A stretch of 12,385 nucleotides of DNA from Candidatus Aminicenantota bacterium (lineage in GTDB: Bacteria > Acidobacteriota > Aminicenantia > Aminicenantales > Aminicenantaceae), in the NCBI GenBank assembly GCA_030620655.1, contig JAUXEH010000056.1:1-12385 (forward strand), read 5' to 3'. Position numbers and translations under genes: made by a program. The notes beneath the pieces are model-generated. The model had not been told where the DNA came from and did not search any database. It worked only from the letters and a program-made list of their open reading frames with translations. Within the stretch, counting starts at the first letter, position 1. Each line of letters starts with the position of its first letter. This document shows, one piece after another, positions 1-6,981 of this stretch.

Positions 1-1584
1 CCGGTGGACTCCCTCATCATCTATGTCGCGCTGACCCTGGTAACCCTGAGCTACATGTATTTCGAAGTCTTCGCCATCGCCCATCACCCCGAATCGGAAC
101 GGCTGGCTTTCTTGGGGAGAGCCCTTTCGGATAGCCTGTGCGCGGGGATGTCGGCCGCCGCCGTCAACCAGCACTTCCACATCGCCTGGTGGCTGCACAT
201 CCTGCTGGTCTACGGGTTCATCGTTTATGTCCCCCACTCCAAATACTTTCACATGATCGCCGGGTCCTTCAACCTGCTCGTCAATCGTGATACGCCCATG
301 GGCGAGCTGCCGGCCCTGGACATCGAGAACTCCGAAGTGTTCGGCATAGAGAAAGGCCTGGATTACACCTGGAAAGACCTGCTCGATTCCTTTGCCTGCA
401 TGGAGTGCGGCCGCTGCCAGGATGCCTGCCCGGCTTTTGCCAGCGACAAGCCGCTCTCGCCGAAGATGATCATATTCAACCTGAAAAATCACCTGCTGCA
501 AGATGGTGCCAAATACAAAAGTCGGGACCGCGAATCCCTGAAGTCTTTGATGGACGGGGTCTTTACCCCGGACGAGATCTGGGCCTGCACCACCTGCGGT
601 GCCTGCATGCACGTCTGCCCGGTGGAGATCGAGCACATCCCCAAGATCGTGGGGCTGCGGCGGGGTCAGGTGCTGATGGAGAGCAAGTTCCCGGGAGAGC
701 TGAATGCCTTCTTCCGGAACATGGAGACCAACTCCAATCCCTGGGGGATCGGGTTCTCGGACCGGGCTGCCTGGGCAGAAGGCCTGGACGTCAAGCTGAT
801 GAGCGAGTCGCCTCAGGCCGGCTATCTCTTCTGGGTGGGATGTGCCGGCTCGTTCGATGAGGAAGGAAAGAAGATCTCACAGGCCCTGGTGTCCGTCCTG
901 CATAAGGCCCGGATCGACTTCGCCATCCTGGGGGCCGAAGAGAAATGCTGCGGGGATTCGGCTCGCCGCCTGGGCAACGAATACCTCTACCAGATGCAGG
1001 CGGCGGAGAACATCCTGGCCTTCCACAACTATGGTGTCCAGCGCATCATCACGATCTGCCCGCACGGCTACAACACGTTTAAAAACGAGTATCCTGCCCT
1101 CCTGCCGCTTCTGCCTGACCTGCCATCCGAGGCGAAGGAGTCCTTCGGCCGCATAGAGATCCTCCACCACACACAGCTCATCGCCGAACTCCTGCGCGAA
1201 GGAAAAATCCATCTGAACTCGGGTAGGGACCTGTCCCTGACCTATCACGACTCCTGCTACCTGGGGCGGCACAACGGAATCATCAAAGAACCCCGGGAGA
1301 TCCTGTCCCGGGTGGACGGCGCCAGGTTCAAGGAACTCCCCCAGTGCAGGGAACACAGCTTCTGCTGCGGGGCCGGCGGCGGGCTGATGTGGACGGAAGA
1401 GTCCCTGGGGCAGCGGATCAATCACATGCGCACAGCGGAGGTCATCTCAACCTCCCCCGACCTGGTCGTTACCTCCTGTCCCTTCTGCCAGACCATGCTT
1501 GTGGACGGCCTTAAGGATAAGGAGCAGGCCCACATCAAGGTAAAAGATATCGCCCAGTTGGTGGCGGAATCCCTGGCCGATTAA
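1..1584 (+). CDS. Membrane-anchored HdrD-like (Fe-S)-binding heterodisulfide reductase-family protein, 5' truncated
   Basis: Probable electron-transfer subunit that passes electrons between a membrane heme or quinone pool and a cytoplasmic thiol/disulfide or other acceptor. Residues here count from the GTG at 4, but the frame is open to base 1, so the true start lies outside the window. Two hydrophobic segments (about 3-25 and 60-78) carry several histidines (57, 59, 65, 78, 83), as in the heme-b nitrate-reductase-gamma type domain. Two 4Fe-4S ferredoxin motifs follow: C132/C135/C138/C142 and C195/C198/C201/C205. Two CCG (cysteine-rich) domains then occur: C280, C315-C316-G, C352-P-H-G, and C418, C454-C455-G, C492-P-F-C495. 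The first lacks the last Cys of the CxxC (Gly355), so only the second is canonical. The gene ends 18 bp from the convergent threonine aldolase. The family is clear; the substrate is unknown. Glycolate or lactate oxidase Fe-S subunits share parts of this architecture. Confidence 0.9.
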   Translation, partial: PVDSLIIYVALTLVTLSYMYFEVFAIAHHPESERLAFLGRALSDSLCAGMSAAAVNQHFHIAWWLHILLVYGFIVYVPHSKYFHMIAGSFNLLVNRDTPMGELPALDIENSEVFGIEKGLDYTWKDLLDSFACMECGRCQDACPAFASDKPLSPKMIIFNLKNHLLQDGAKYKSRDRESLKSLMDGVFTPDEIWACTTCGACMHVCPVEIEHIPKIVGLRRGQVLMESKFPGELNAFFRNMETNSNPWGIGFSDRAAWAEGLDVKLMSESPQAGYLFWVGCAGSFDEEGKKISQALVSVLHKARIDFAILGAEEKCCGDSARRLGNEYLYQMQAAENILAFHNYGVQRIITICPHGYNTFKNEYPALLPLLPDLPSEAKESFGRIEILHHTQLIAELLREGKIHLNSGRDLSLTYHDSCYLGRHNGIIKEPREILSRVDGARFKELPQCREHSFCCGAGGGLMWTEESLGQRINHMRTAEVISTSPDLVVTSCPFCQTMLVDGLKDKEQAHIKVKDIAQLVAESLAD

Positions 1585-1593
1585 GAGCGGAAC

Positions 1594-1622
1594 CGGGATC
1601 CTTCAGGAAAGGATGTCCTGAA
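1594..1622. terminator. Hairpins at the convergent gene junction (weak candidate bidirectional terminator)
   Basis: TTCAGGA (1602-1608) pairs perfectly with TCCTGAA (1616-1622) across a 7-nt loop. An alternative, mutually exclusive stem pairs ATCCTT (1598-1603) with AAGGAT (1609-1614). The first stem contains the stop codon of the minus-strand gene. No T-tract follows on either strand, so terminator function is only inferred from position between two converging genes. Confidence 0.3.
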
Positions 1623-2640
1623 ATGCGGAGACGGCGCTGTCCACGTCCTCGTCGCCGATATCCTTGTTGGTCACGAAGCGGATCCCTTGGGGCACGGGAA
1701 GGGCCAGCACCCTGCGTACCTTGAGCGCTTCCAGGAATTCCGGGGCGGTAAGCCGGGGATGTTCGAAACCGAAGATGATGATGTCCGTCTCCACTTCCGC
1801 TGGATCGAGCTGGATCCCGGGAAGCTGAGAGATGCTGCGAGCCAACCGCTGGGCCCTGGCGTGATCCTCGGCGAGCCGGTCCACCATTGCGTTCAAGGCT
1901 ATCAGGCCGGCCGCGGCCAGCACCCCGACCTGGCGCATCCCGCCCCCTAGGGCTTTCCGGACCCGGCGGCCGTGTGCGATGAAGTCTTTCGGCCCCACCA
2001 GCATCGATCCCACCGGGGCGGACAATCCCTTGGAGAGGCAGAACATCACCGAGTCGGCCGCATCGGCATACTGCTGCACCGGCACCCCCGAAGCCACACT
2101 GGCGTTGAACATACGCGCCCCATCCAGGTGGACACGGATCCCGAATCGGTCCGCCAGCTCGCGTATGGCGACCAGGTTTTCCAAAGGAACCACAGCGCCG
2201 CCCCAGTTGTTATGGGTGTTCTCCACACAGATAAGCGAGGTGCGGGGCAGATGGACGGAGCCCGGCTTGATGTTCCGCTCGACTTCCTCCGGATCCATGG
2301 CTCCGCGCTGCGACGGCAGCGGCCTCGGATTGACCCGGGAAATGAATGTCATGTGCGTGGATTCCATGTTGTATATGTGGGAGCGGGCTTCGACGATCAC
2401 CTCATCCAGTTCCTGGGTCCAGGACTTTACCGCCACCGCGTTCCCCATGGTCCCGGAAGGCATGTAAAGACTGGCTTCCTTCCCCAGTTTGTCGGCTGCC
2501 AGACGCTCCAGCTCCTGGACGGTGGGGTCGTCACCCAGGACATCATCACCCACCACGGCTTCAGCCATGGCCCGGCGCATCTCCGGTGTGGGGCGCGTCA
2601 CCGTGTCGCTGCGAAAATCAGAATATCGCTCCATGTTCAT
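1603..2640 (-). CDS. ltaE: Low-specificity L-threonine aldolase (PLP-dependent)
   Basis: Cytoplasmic fold-type I PLP enzyme that cleaves L-threonine or allo-threonine to glycine and acetaldehyde. The 345-residue product has the family's usual length. It opens with the family's RSDTVTRPTPEM stretch (residues 10-21). H88 in the SHIYNMES segment corresponds to the His that stacks on PLP. HLDGAR (171-176) supplies Asp173 for the pyridine nitrogen, Lys204 in CLSKGLSAPVGS is the Schiff-base lysine, and GGGMRQ (232-237) is also typical. The start is ATG at 2640: GAGGAG lies 6 nt upstream and a good promoter lies at 2669-2697. An upstream in-frame ATG at 2763 would lie outside that promoter and would add 41 residues with no family similarity. 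A second in-frame ATG sits two codons downstream (2634). The gene is transcribed alone, divergently from the PASTA-rpe cluster. Confidence 0.95.
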   Translation of the reverse strand: MNMERYSDFRSDTVTRPTPEMRRAMAEAVVGDDVLGDDPTVQELERLAADKLGKEASLYMPSGTMGNAVAVKSWTQELDEVIVEARSHIYNMESTHMTFISRVNPRPLPSQRGAMDPEEVERNIKPGSVHLPRTSLICVENTHNNWGGAVVPLENLVAIRELADRFGIRVHLDGARMFNASVASGVPVQQYADAADSVMFCLSKGLSAPVGSMLVGPKDFIAHGRRVRKALGGGMRQVGVLAAAGLIALNAMVDRLAEDHARAQRLARSISQLPGIQLDPAEVETDIIIFGFEHPRLTAPEFLEALKVRRVLALPVPQGIRFVTNKDIGDEDVDSAVSAFQDILS

Positions 2641-2668
2641 TATTATCTCCTCTTGTAGTTGCCAGGTC

Positions 2669-2697
2669 ATTATATGCCAAACTCCCTCCCCTATCAA
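2669..2697 (-). promoter_or_regulatory. Sigma70-type promoter of the threonine aldolase gene
   Basis: On the minus strand, TTGATA (2697-2692; 5 of 6 matches to the -35 consensus) is followed by a 17-nt spacer and a perfect TATAAT (2674-2669). Transcription would begin near 2662, giving a leader of about 22 nt that contains the GAGGAG ribosome-binding site. This supports the start codon at 2640. A direct repeat AATCCTCC (plus strand, 2696-2703 and 2706-2713, 10-bp period) abuts the -35 and could be a regulator site. Confidence 0.8.
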
Positions 2698-2810
2698 TCC
2701 TCCGGAATCCTCCACACGCCTTATATTTTTGGGGGGAAGATTACCGGCTCTCACATATCTCACTTGGGGGCGGCATATACCAAGTATGGGAGTTGACAGG
2801 GCGGGACTCG

Positions 2811-2884
2811 ATAGCCGGCCGTATTCAGTCCGAGCGCATGGGGAGGTGGGAGGGTCTTCCGCTCGGACTGAATCAGCCGGTTAT
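2811..2884. repeat. Long inverted repeat with a purine-rich loop in the divergent intergenic region
   Basis: A perfect 14-bp inverted repeat pairs 2823-2836 (ATTCAGTCCGAGCG) with 2860-2873. After a small internal loop it continues outward as a 9-bp stem, with one G-T wobble, between 2811-2819 and 2876-2884. The 23-nt loop (2837-2859) is G-rich on the plus strand (GGGGAGGTGGGAGGG). No T-tract follows on either side. It lies about 115 bp upstream of the aldolase -35 and about 55 bp upstream of the PASTA-gene -35. It could be a large operator, a cruciform, a small-RNA fold or a remnant repeat. The function is unknown. Confidence 0.75.
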
Positions 2885-2937
2885 AAAACATCCTCAACTC
2901 CTTCATACATATAGAAGGCATGGTAACCCTTTCCCGG

Positions 2938-2966
2938 TTTACTTGGTTATTAATCTATGGTATAGA
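2938..2966 (+). promoter_or_regulatory. Candidate sigma70 promoter of the PASTA-rpe-miaB gene cluster
   Basis: TTTACT (2938-2943, 4 of 6 matches) lies 17 nt before TATAGA (2961-2966, 4 of 6 matches), in an AT-rich stretch about 50 bp ahead of the first gene. The -10 is embedded in the inverted repeat ATCTAT-ggt-ATAGAT (2953-2967). ATGGTA occurs three times nearby (2920, 2957, 2972). CATACATAT at 2904-2912 is mirrored by its exact inverse at 2966-2974. These could be operator sites. Confidence 0.5.
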
Positions 2967-3000
2967 TATGTATGGTAAGATCAAAAAACAAAAACGGGTT

Positions 3001-3012
3001 ATGATGACATAG
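3001..3012 (+). other. Three-codon minicistron (ATG ATG ACA TAG) ahead of the PASTA gene
   Basis: ATG ATG ACA TAG is in frame with, and ends 3 nt before, the PASTA-protein start codon. That start has no obvious Shine-Dalgarno, while a weak purine patch (CGGG) precedes the minicistron. Termination and reinitiation could set translation of the first gene. This is speculative, and such a short stretch can arise by chance. Confidence 0.25.
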
Positions 3013-3015
3013 ATT

Positions 3016-3729
3016 ATGCCGAAAAAGCTGTACCGCCTGCTGCTAATTTCCCTGCTTCTCCTGAATGCCTTCTTTTTGACCTCCGTGGTTTCCTTCCAGG
3101 TGACCAAAAGCGGCGAGGTGGCCTCTGTCCCGGATCTTTCGGGAAAAACCTTTGACAGCGCCCGCACAGAGCTGCAGGACCAGAAGCTCATCCTGGTCAG
3201 GAGCGGGGTCGAACTGCACACTCGGTACGAAAAAGGCCAGATCATCGCACAGACACCGGCACCGGATGTAAAACTGCCGCTCTACAGCGAAGTCAAGGTG
3301 GTTGTCAGCGCGGGAAAAGAAAAGGTCACGGCGCCGGATTTCATCGGCCGTTCCCTGCAGGCCATCCTGCCGACGCTCAGCCAGTCCGGGCTGCGGGCAG
3401 GGACCGTCACGCACGTGCATTCCCAGCGCTATTCCGCGGGCCGTATATTCGGGCAGTACCCCCTCCCCGACCTCGAGGTCCCCATCCAGACCCAGATCAA
3501 TTTCCTGGTCAGTGAAGGGGAAGAGGAACCGCAGTACCTCATGCCCGACCTCTTGGGCAAAAGGCTCGCCCAGGTGCGCCTCCGGCTGGAAGAGATGGGC
3601 TTCCGCCTGGGACCGGTACGCCGGCGCTATTACCGGGGATACGAACCCGGGATCATCATCGACCAGACCCCCCGGCAGGGAGCGACCATTAAAAAGAGGA
3701 ACACCATCATCCTGGAGGTCACGAAGTAA
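3016..3729 (+). CDS. Membrane-anchored triple-PASTA-domain protein without a kinase domain
   Basis: The 237-residue protein has one N-terminal membrane segment or uncleaved signal (about residues 5-27) and three successive PASTA repeats (about 36-98, 104-167 and 172-236). Each repeat ends with a hydrophobic strand such as VKVVVSAG. PASTA modules bind muropeptide or beta-lactam ligands, or act as spacers in Ser/Thr kinases and penicillin-binding proteins. Here neither enzymatic domain is present, so it is presumably a periplasm-facing cell-wall-sensing or structural protein. No clear Shine-Dalgarno precedes ATG 3016. The start is chosen because the hydrophobic segment follows at once and an in-frame TAG (3010-3012) lies just upstream. 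The stop TAA overlaps the rpe start by one base (TAATG). A PASTA gene before rpe echoes the prkC-rsgA-rpe order of Firmicutes, with kinase and rsgA missing. The precise role is unknown. Confidence 0.88.
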   Translation: MPKKLYRLLLISLLLLNAFFLTSVVSFQVTKSGEVASVPDLSGKTFDSARTELQDQKLILVRSGVELHTRYEKGQIIAQTPAPDVKLPLYSEVKVVVSAGKEKVTAPDFIGRSLQAILPTLSQSGLRAGTVTHVHSQRYSAGRIFGQYPLPDLEVPIQTQINFLVSEGEEEPQYLMPDLLGKRLAQVRLRLEEMGFRLGPVRRRYYRGYEPGIIIDQTPRQGATIKKRNTIILEVTK

Positions 3730-4400
3730 TGGCTCAGATCGCTCCTTCCATTCTGTCGGCGGATTTCACGAGGATCGCGGAGGCAGTGCAGTGGGTGGAA
3801 CAAGCGGGTGCGGATATCATCCACGTGGACATCATGGACGGCCATTTCGTCCCCAACCTGACGTTCGGCCCTCAGCTGGTAGCCGCCCTGAGAAATGCGA
3901 CCTCTCTTCCCATCGACGTCCATCTCATGGTGGAAAACCCGCGGGACTTCGTCCCGAGCTTTCAGGAGGCAGGGGCCGACTGGATCTCTATCCACATCGA
4001 AGCGACCGCCCATCTGCACAAGGATATTACCCACATCAAGGAATTGGGGTGCAAGGCGGGGCTGGCTTTGAATCCGGCCACGCCCATCCATCTCATGAAC
4101 GAGATAATCCGCGAGCTGGACTTCATCCTGCTCATGACGGTGAACCCGGGCTGGGGGGGACAAAAACTGATCCCCTCGACGCTCCCCAAGATCTCCCAGC
4201 TCAAGAGCTGGATCAGAGGACAAAAACTCGACATCCCTATCGAGGTGGACGGCGGAATCAAATTCGACAACATGCAGGATCTCATCCGGAACGGTGCCGA
4301 CGTCCTGGTCATGGGATCTGGGATCTTCAAAAGTCCGGATCCCAAGGCGGAGATAGTAAGGATCAGGCAGGAAATGGATAGATTGAAGGATGTTTCATGA
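3729..4400 (+). CDS. rpe: Ribulose-phosphate 3-epimerase
   Basis: Cytoplasmic TIM-barrel enzyme that interconverts D-ribulose 5-phosphate and D-xylulose 5-phosphate in the pentose phosphate pathway. The 223 residues match the usual length. All signature strands are present: IAPSILSADF (4-13), HVDIMDGHFVPNLTFGP (32-48), DVHLMV (63-68), TVNPGWGGQ (137-145) and VDGGI (173-177). The expected metal ligands and catalytic residues are His32, Asp34, His65 and Asp174, with Asp34 and Asp174 as the acid/base pair. GGAGGT (3714-3719), inside the last codons of the PASTA gene, is the ribosome-binding site, 9 nt before an ATG that shares one base with the preceding stop. This suggests translational coupling. 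The 3' end overlaps the epimerase start by 4 nt (ATGA). Confidence 0.97.
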   Translation: MAQIAPSILSADFTRIAEAVQWVEQAGADIIHVDIMDGHFVPNLTFGPQLVAALRNATSLPIDVHLMVENPRDFVPSFQEAGADWISIHIEATAHLHKDITHIKELGCKAGLALNPATPIHLMNEIIRELDFILLMTVNPGWGGQKLIPSTLPKISQLKSWIRGQKLDIPIEVDGGIKFDNMQDLIRNGADVLVMGSGIFKSPDPKAEIVRIRQEMDRLKDVS

Positions 4401-5338
4401 AGTGCCTGGTCACCGGAGCCGCCGGATTCATCGGCTCCCATCTCTGTCTTAGGCTCCTGCAGGACGGTTTCTCGGTCAGGGCGGTGGACTGCTTCACCGA
4501 CTACTATGCCCGTGAACTCAAAGAGGCTAACCTCGCTCCGCTGCTGGGGAAGAAAGGATTCACATTCATCCCCGAAGACCTCAACCACATCGACCTGCCG
4601 GGACTGCTGGATGGGATCGACGGCGTGTTCCACCTAGCCGCCCAGGCAGGCGTGCGTGCCAGTTGGGGAAAGAGTTTTTCGGTCTACACGCAGAATAACA
4701 TCGAGGCCACGCAGCGGCTGCTGGAAGCAGCCAAAGGGACCGATATCCGTAAATTCGTGTACGCTTCCTCCTCTTCCGTCTACGGGGCCTGCCCGGAACT
4801 CCCCATGCGGGAAACCAGCCCCACGCGGCCCTTTTCTCCCTACGGGGTGAGCAAACTGGCGGCCGAGCACCTGTGCCAGCTTTACTCCACCAATTATGGT
4901 GTTCCGACCGTGTCCCTGCGGTTCTTCACGGTTTACGGTCCCGGGCAGAGGCCGGACATGGCCTTTAATAAGTTTTTCCGAGCGATCCGCCTCGGCAGCC
5001 CCATCACCGTGTTCGGAGACGGGCTGCAGACCCGGGATTTTACCTACATCGACGACATCGTGGACGCCAACCTGGCGGCCCTGACCCGGGGCCGTACGGG
5101 GGAGGTCTACAACGTGGGCGGCGGCCATCGGCGGGCCCTCAAAGAACTCTTTCCCCTCTTCGAGGAAATCTCCGGACAAAAGGTCCGGGTCCAATGGGAG
5201 AAGACCCAGAAAGGCGACGTCCCCCACACCTCCGCCGACATCGAAAAAGCCGCCCGTGATCTCGCATACGCGCCCCGCACCCCGCTGGAAGCGGGGCTGA
5301 AAAAGGAGTGGGATTGGGTAAAAAACGTGTATGCCTGA
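4397..5338 (+). CDS. NAD-dependent nucleotide-sugar epimerase (UDP-glucuronate 4-epimerase-like)
   Basis: Extended short-chain dehydrogenase that probably epimerises a UDP-hexose or UDP-hexuronate for surface polysaccharide synthesis. The 313 residues begin with the Rossmann motif GAAGFIG (7-13); Asp31 would bind the NAD ribose. The catalytic triad region is SSSSVYG (124-130) plus Y149-x3-K153. CFTDYY (32-37), QAGVRASW (83-90) and the stretch RFFTVYGPGQRPDMAF (175-190) resemble UDP-glucuronate 4-epimerases more than GalE. The C-terminal substrate domain holds RDFTYIDD (213-220). AAGGA (4386-4390) precedes the ATG by 6 nt, and the start overlaps the rpe stop. The exact substrate cannot be read from the sequence; UDP-glucose 4-epimerase is the main alternative. 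Confidence 0.92.
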   Translation: MKCLVTGAAGFIGSHLCLRLLQDGFSVRAVDCFTDYYARELKEANLAPLLGKKGFTFIPEDLNHIDLPGLLDGIDGVFHLAAQAGVRASWGKSFSVYTQNNIEATQRLLEAAKGTDIRKFVYASSSSVYGACPELPMRETSPTRPFSPYGVSKLAAEHLCQLYSTNYGVPTVSLRFFTVYGPGQRPDMAFNKFFRAIRLGSPITVFGDGLQTRDFTYIDDIVDANLAALTRGRTGEVYNVGGGHRRALKELFPLFEEISGQKVRVQWEKTQKGDVPHTSADIEKAARDLAYAPRTPLEAGLKKEWDWVKNVYA

Positions 5339-5361
5339 GGCGGGAGCCCCCTCCCGGCAGG
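5334..5361 (+). other. GC-rich hairpin between the epimerase gene and bamD
   Basis: CGGGAG (5341-5346) pairs with CTCCCG (5351-5356) around a CCCC loop, and flanking CCTG (5334-5337) can pair with CAGG (5358-5361). There is no T-tract. It sits just before the bamD ribosome-binding site (AAAGGA, 5363-5368) in the widest gap of the cluster (41 nt). It may mark an mRNA-stability or partial-termination site within the operon. Confidence 0.4.
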
Positions 5362-5379
5362 CAAAGGATATTAGTTAGA

Positions 5380-6165
5380 ATGAGAAAACCTGGAATATTC
5401 GCCCTGAGCCTCATCCTGATCCTGGCGGCGGGCACGGGATGCGGGAAAAAAAGTGTGGAGATCGATCCAAACGCAACCTCGGATCAAGAACTCTTCGAGC
5501 TGGGCGAACAGAACATCGACAAAAACCCGGAAAAAGGACGGCTATACCTTCGCCAGGTGATCGATTCCTTCCCGCGCAGCTTCTACGCCCAGAGGGCCAA
5601 ACTGGCTATCGCCGATTCGTATTTCAAGCAGAGAGATCAAGGCAGCATGATCATCGCCGCCTCGGAATACCGCGAGTTCATCTCTCTCTTTCCCTACAGC
5701 CCCTCGGCGGCTTACGCCCAATACCAGATCGCCATGTCCTTTTTCAAAAAAGTCTTGAAACCCGGTAGAGACCAGTCGAAGACAGAGCAGGCCCTGCTCG
5801 AGTTCAGGCAGGTGATCAACAAGTATCCTCTCAGCGAAGAGGCCGAGCAGGCCCGGGAAAAAGTGCGGGATTGTGAGGAGCGATTGGCGCAGCATTCCTT
5901 CACCATCGCGTATCACTACTACAAGCGGCGGGCCTACAAGGCGGCGGTCAGCCGGCTCACGGAGATCCTGACGGAGTATCCCAACTTTTCCGATATGGAT
6001 AGGGCGTACTACATCCTGGCGGAATCCTACTACAGAGGCTTGATGATAGACCAGAGCGTCCCATATTTCCAGAAACTCATCTCGGACTATCCCAAGAGCC
6101 AGTATGCCGCCCTGGCGGTAAAAAGGATGGCGGAGATAGAAAAAAACCCCATAAAAAAGGATTAG
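5380..6165 (+). CDS. bamD: Outer membrane protein assembly factor BamD (TPR lipoprotein)
   Basis: BamD-type lipoprotein, the essential partner of BamA in inserting beta-barrel proteins into the outer membrane. Starting at ATG 5380, the 261-residue product has a lipoprotein signal (RK, then a hydrophobic run 5-17) with a lipidated Cys21 in AGTGC; the Gly at -3 is slightly atypical. The mature protein is a series of tetratricopeptide helices: ELFELGEQNIDKNPEKGRLY, then AxxxFxxFxxxYP-like units such as ASEYREFISLFPYSP, LLEFRQVINKYPLS and VPYFQKLISDYPKSQYA. Repeat layout and length fit the BamD/YfiO family. A longer reading frame from 5308 overlaps the previous gene and would destroy the signal peptide, so it is rejected. 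AAAGGA lies 11 nt upstream. A generic TPR lipoprotein is the alternative. The next gene, a barrel protein, fits a Bam client. Confidence 0.88.
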   Translation: MRKPGIFALSLILILAAGTGCGKKSVEIDPNATSDQELFELGEQNIDKNPEKGRLYLRQVIDSFPRSFYAQRAKLAIADSYFKQRDQGSMIIAASEYREFISLFPYSPSAAYAQYQIAMSFFKKVLKPGRDQSKTEQALLEFRQVINKYPLSEEAEQAREKVRDCEERLAQHSFTIAYHYYKRRAYKAAVSRLTEILTEYPNFSDMDRAYYILAESYYRGLMIDQSVPYFQKLISDYPKSQYAALAVKRMAEIEKNPIKKD

Positions 6166-6177
6166 GAGAGTATATTC

Positions 6178-6954
6178 ATGATAAAATGGACTGTTGTAAT
6201 GAGCCTCACGATTCTGTTCCTAGCCTGGTCGGCACCAGCAAACGCCCAAAGCGAAACCGGCCTGATCCAGGATATCCGGATAACGGCGACCGCCGGATTC
6301 GAGTATTTCCAGCGGACGATAGCTTGGGACGAATCCGATGAGACCACAAAACTCAAATCCTCACTTTTCATGTTCCGTCCCGCCCTGCAGTTCAACCAGC
6401 GGATCTCCCTGATTGGGATCGTCGGCTACTCGCTTTCCGACCACGGCAGCGTGTTCTGCCGGGACCTGCCCATCTCGATAGAACTCGACGCGGGCAACAC
6501 CGGAGGCTGGCTTTTCGGAGGAGAACTGGCAGCCATGCTGGTGGAAAGCGGCGATTTTGAGATTGGAGTACGGGGAGAATACGTCTATTATAACGGAAAG
6601 GAGCAGATCTTCGAGATCCCCGGACTGGCGGTGGATGGTGAAACGATCACACAACCGAAATGGCAGCGAGCCCATGCGGGGCTGCAGTTCACCTATGTCC
6701 GGTATGCGTATTTTTTCCCCTACCTGCGTGTCGCCTATGACAATCTCTGGGGACGGCTGGCCGTTCAGCAGGATATCCTGGACCTCACCGGTTCGCAGGA
6801 GAGGACCTTCAAGTCCCTTGGGAAATTCAACGCGGCGCTGGGCCTGGATTACGAACCCCTCGACCGCTGGATCATCAAGGGAGAACTCTCCATCCTTCCC
6901 AACTCCAGCTTGGTGGATTGGGGCATGATGGCGAGCCTGTCCTACGCGTTCTAG
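6178..6954 (+). CDS. Secreted outer-membrane beta-barrel protein of unknown function
   Basis: The 258-residue protein has a classical signal peptide (K3, hydrophobic core about 5-18, likely cleavage after ANA at 21-23). Alternating hydrophobic/polar strands rich in Tyr, Trp and Phe follow (for example AGLQFTYVRYAYFFPYLRVA), and the chain ends in SLSYAF with a C-terminal Phe, the usual signal for BamA-mediated insertion. I count enough strand-like segments for a barrel of roughly 8-12 strands. I do not recognise a named family. AGGAG, overlapping the bamD stop codon, is the ribosome-binding site, and the gap to bamD is only 12 nt. Co-transcription with bamD before it and a secreted protease after it suggests an envelope role. 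A porin-like or structural barrel is possible, but no substrate can be inferred. Confidence 0.82.
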   Translation: MIKWTVVMSLTILFLAWSAPANAQSETGLIQDIRITATAGFEYFQRTIAWDESDETTKLKSSLFMFRPALQFNQRISLIGIVGYSLSDHGSVFCRDLPISIELDAGNTGGWLFGGELAAMLVESGDFEIGVRGEYVYYNGKEQIFEIPGLAVDGETITQPKWQRAHAGLQFTYVRYAYFFPYLRVAYDNLWGRLAVQQDILDLTGSQERTFKSLGKFNAALGLDYEPLDRWIIKGELSILPNSSLVDWGMMASLSYAF

Positions 6955-6981
6955 CCCGATATCTTGAGGAGGTAAACGAAC

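Noticed and set aside
2641..2763. Upstream extension of threonine aldolase to ATG 2763
   Set aside because: The extra residues do not look like the family, and the TTGATA-17-TATAAT promoter and the GAGGAG site place the start at 2640.
2793..2798. Perfect TTGACA as a -35 box on the plus strand
   Set aside because: No -10-like hexamer lies 15-19 nt downstream. That stretch is GC-rich and belongs to the inverted repeat.
3302..4381. A 359-residue plus-strand frame overlapping the PASTA gene and rpe
   Set aside because: It is rich in Arg, Ser, Pro and Gly, as out-of-frame GC-rich readings are, and it is contradicted by the complete rpe motifs in the other frame.
5308..5379. Upstream extension of the bamD reading frame
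   Set aside because: It overlaps the epimerase gene and would put 24 residues before the lipoprotein signal peptide.
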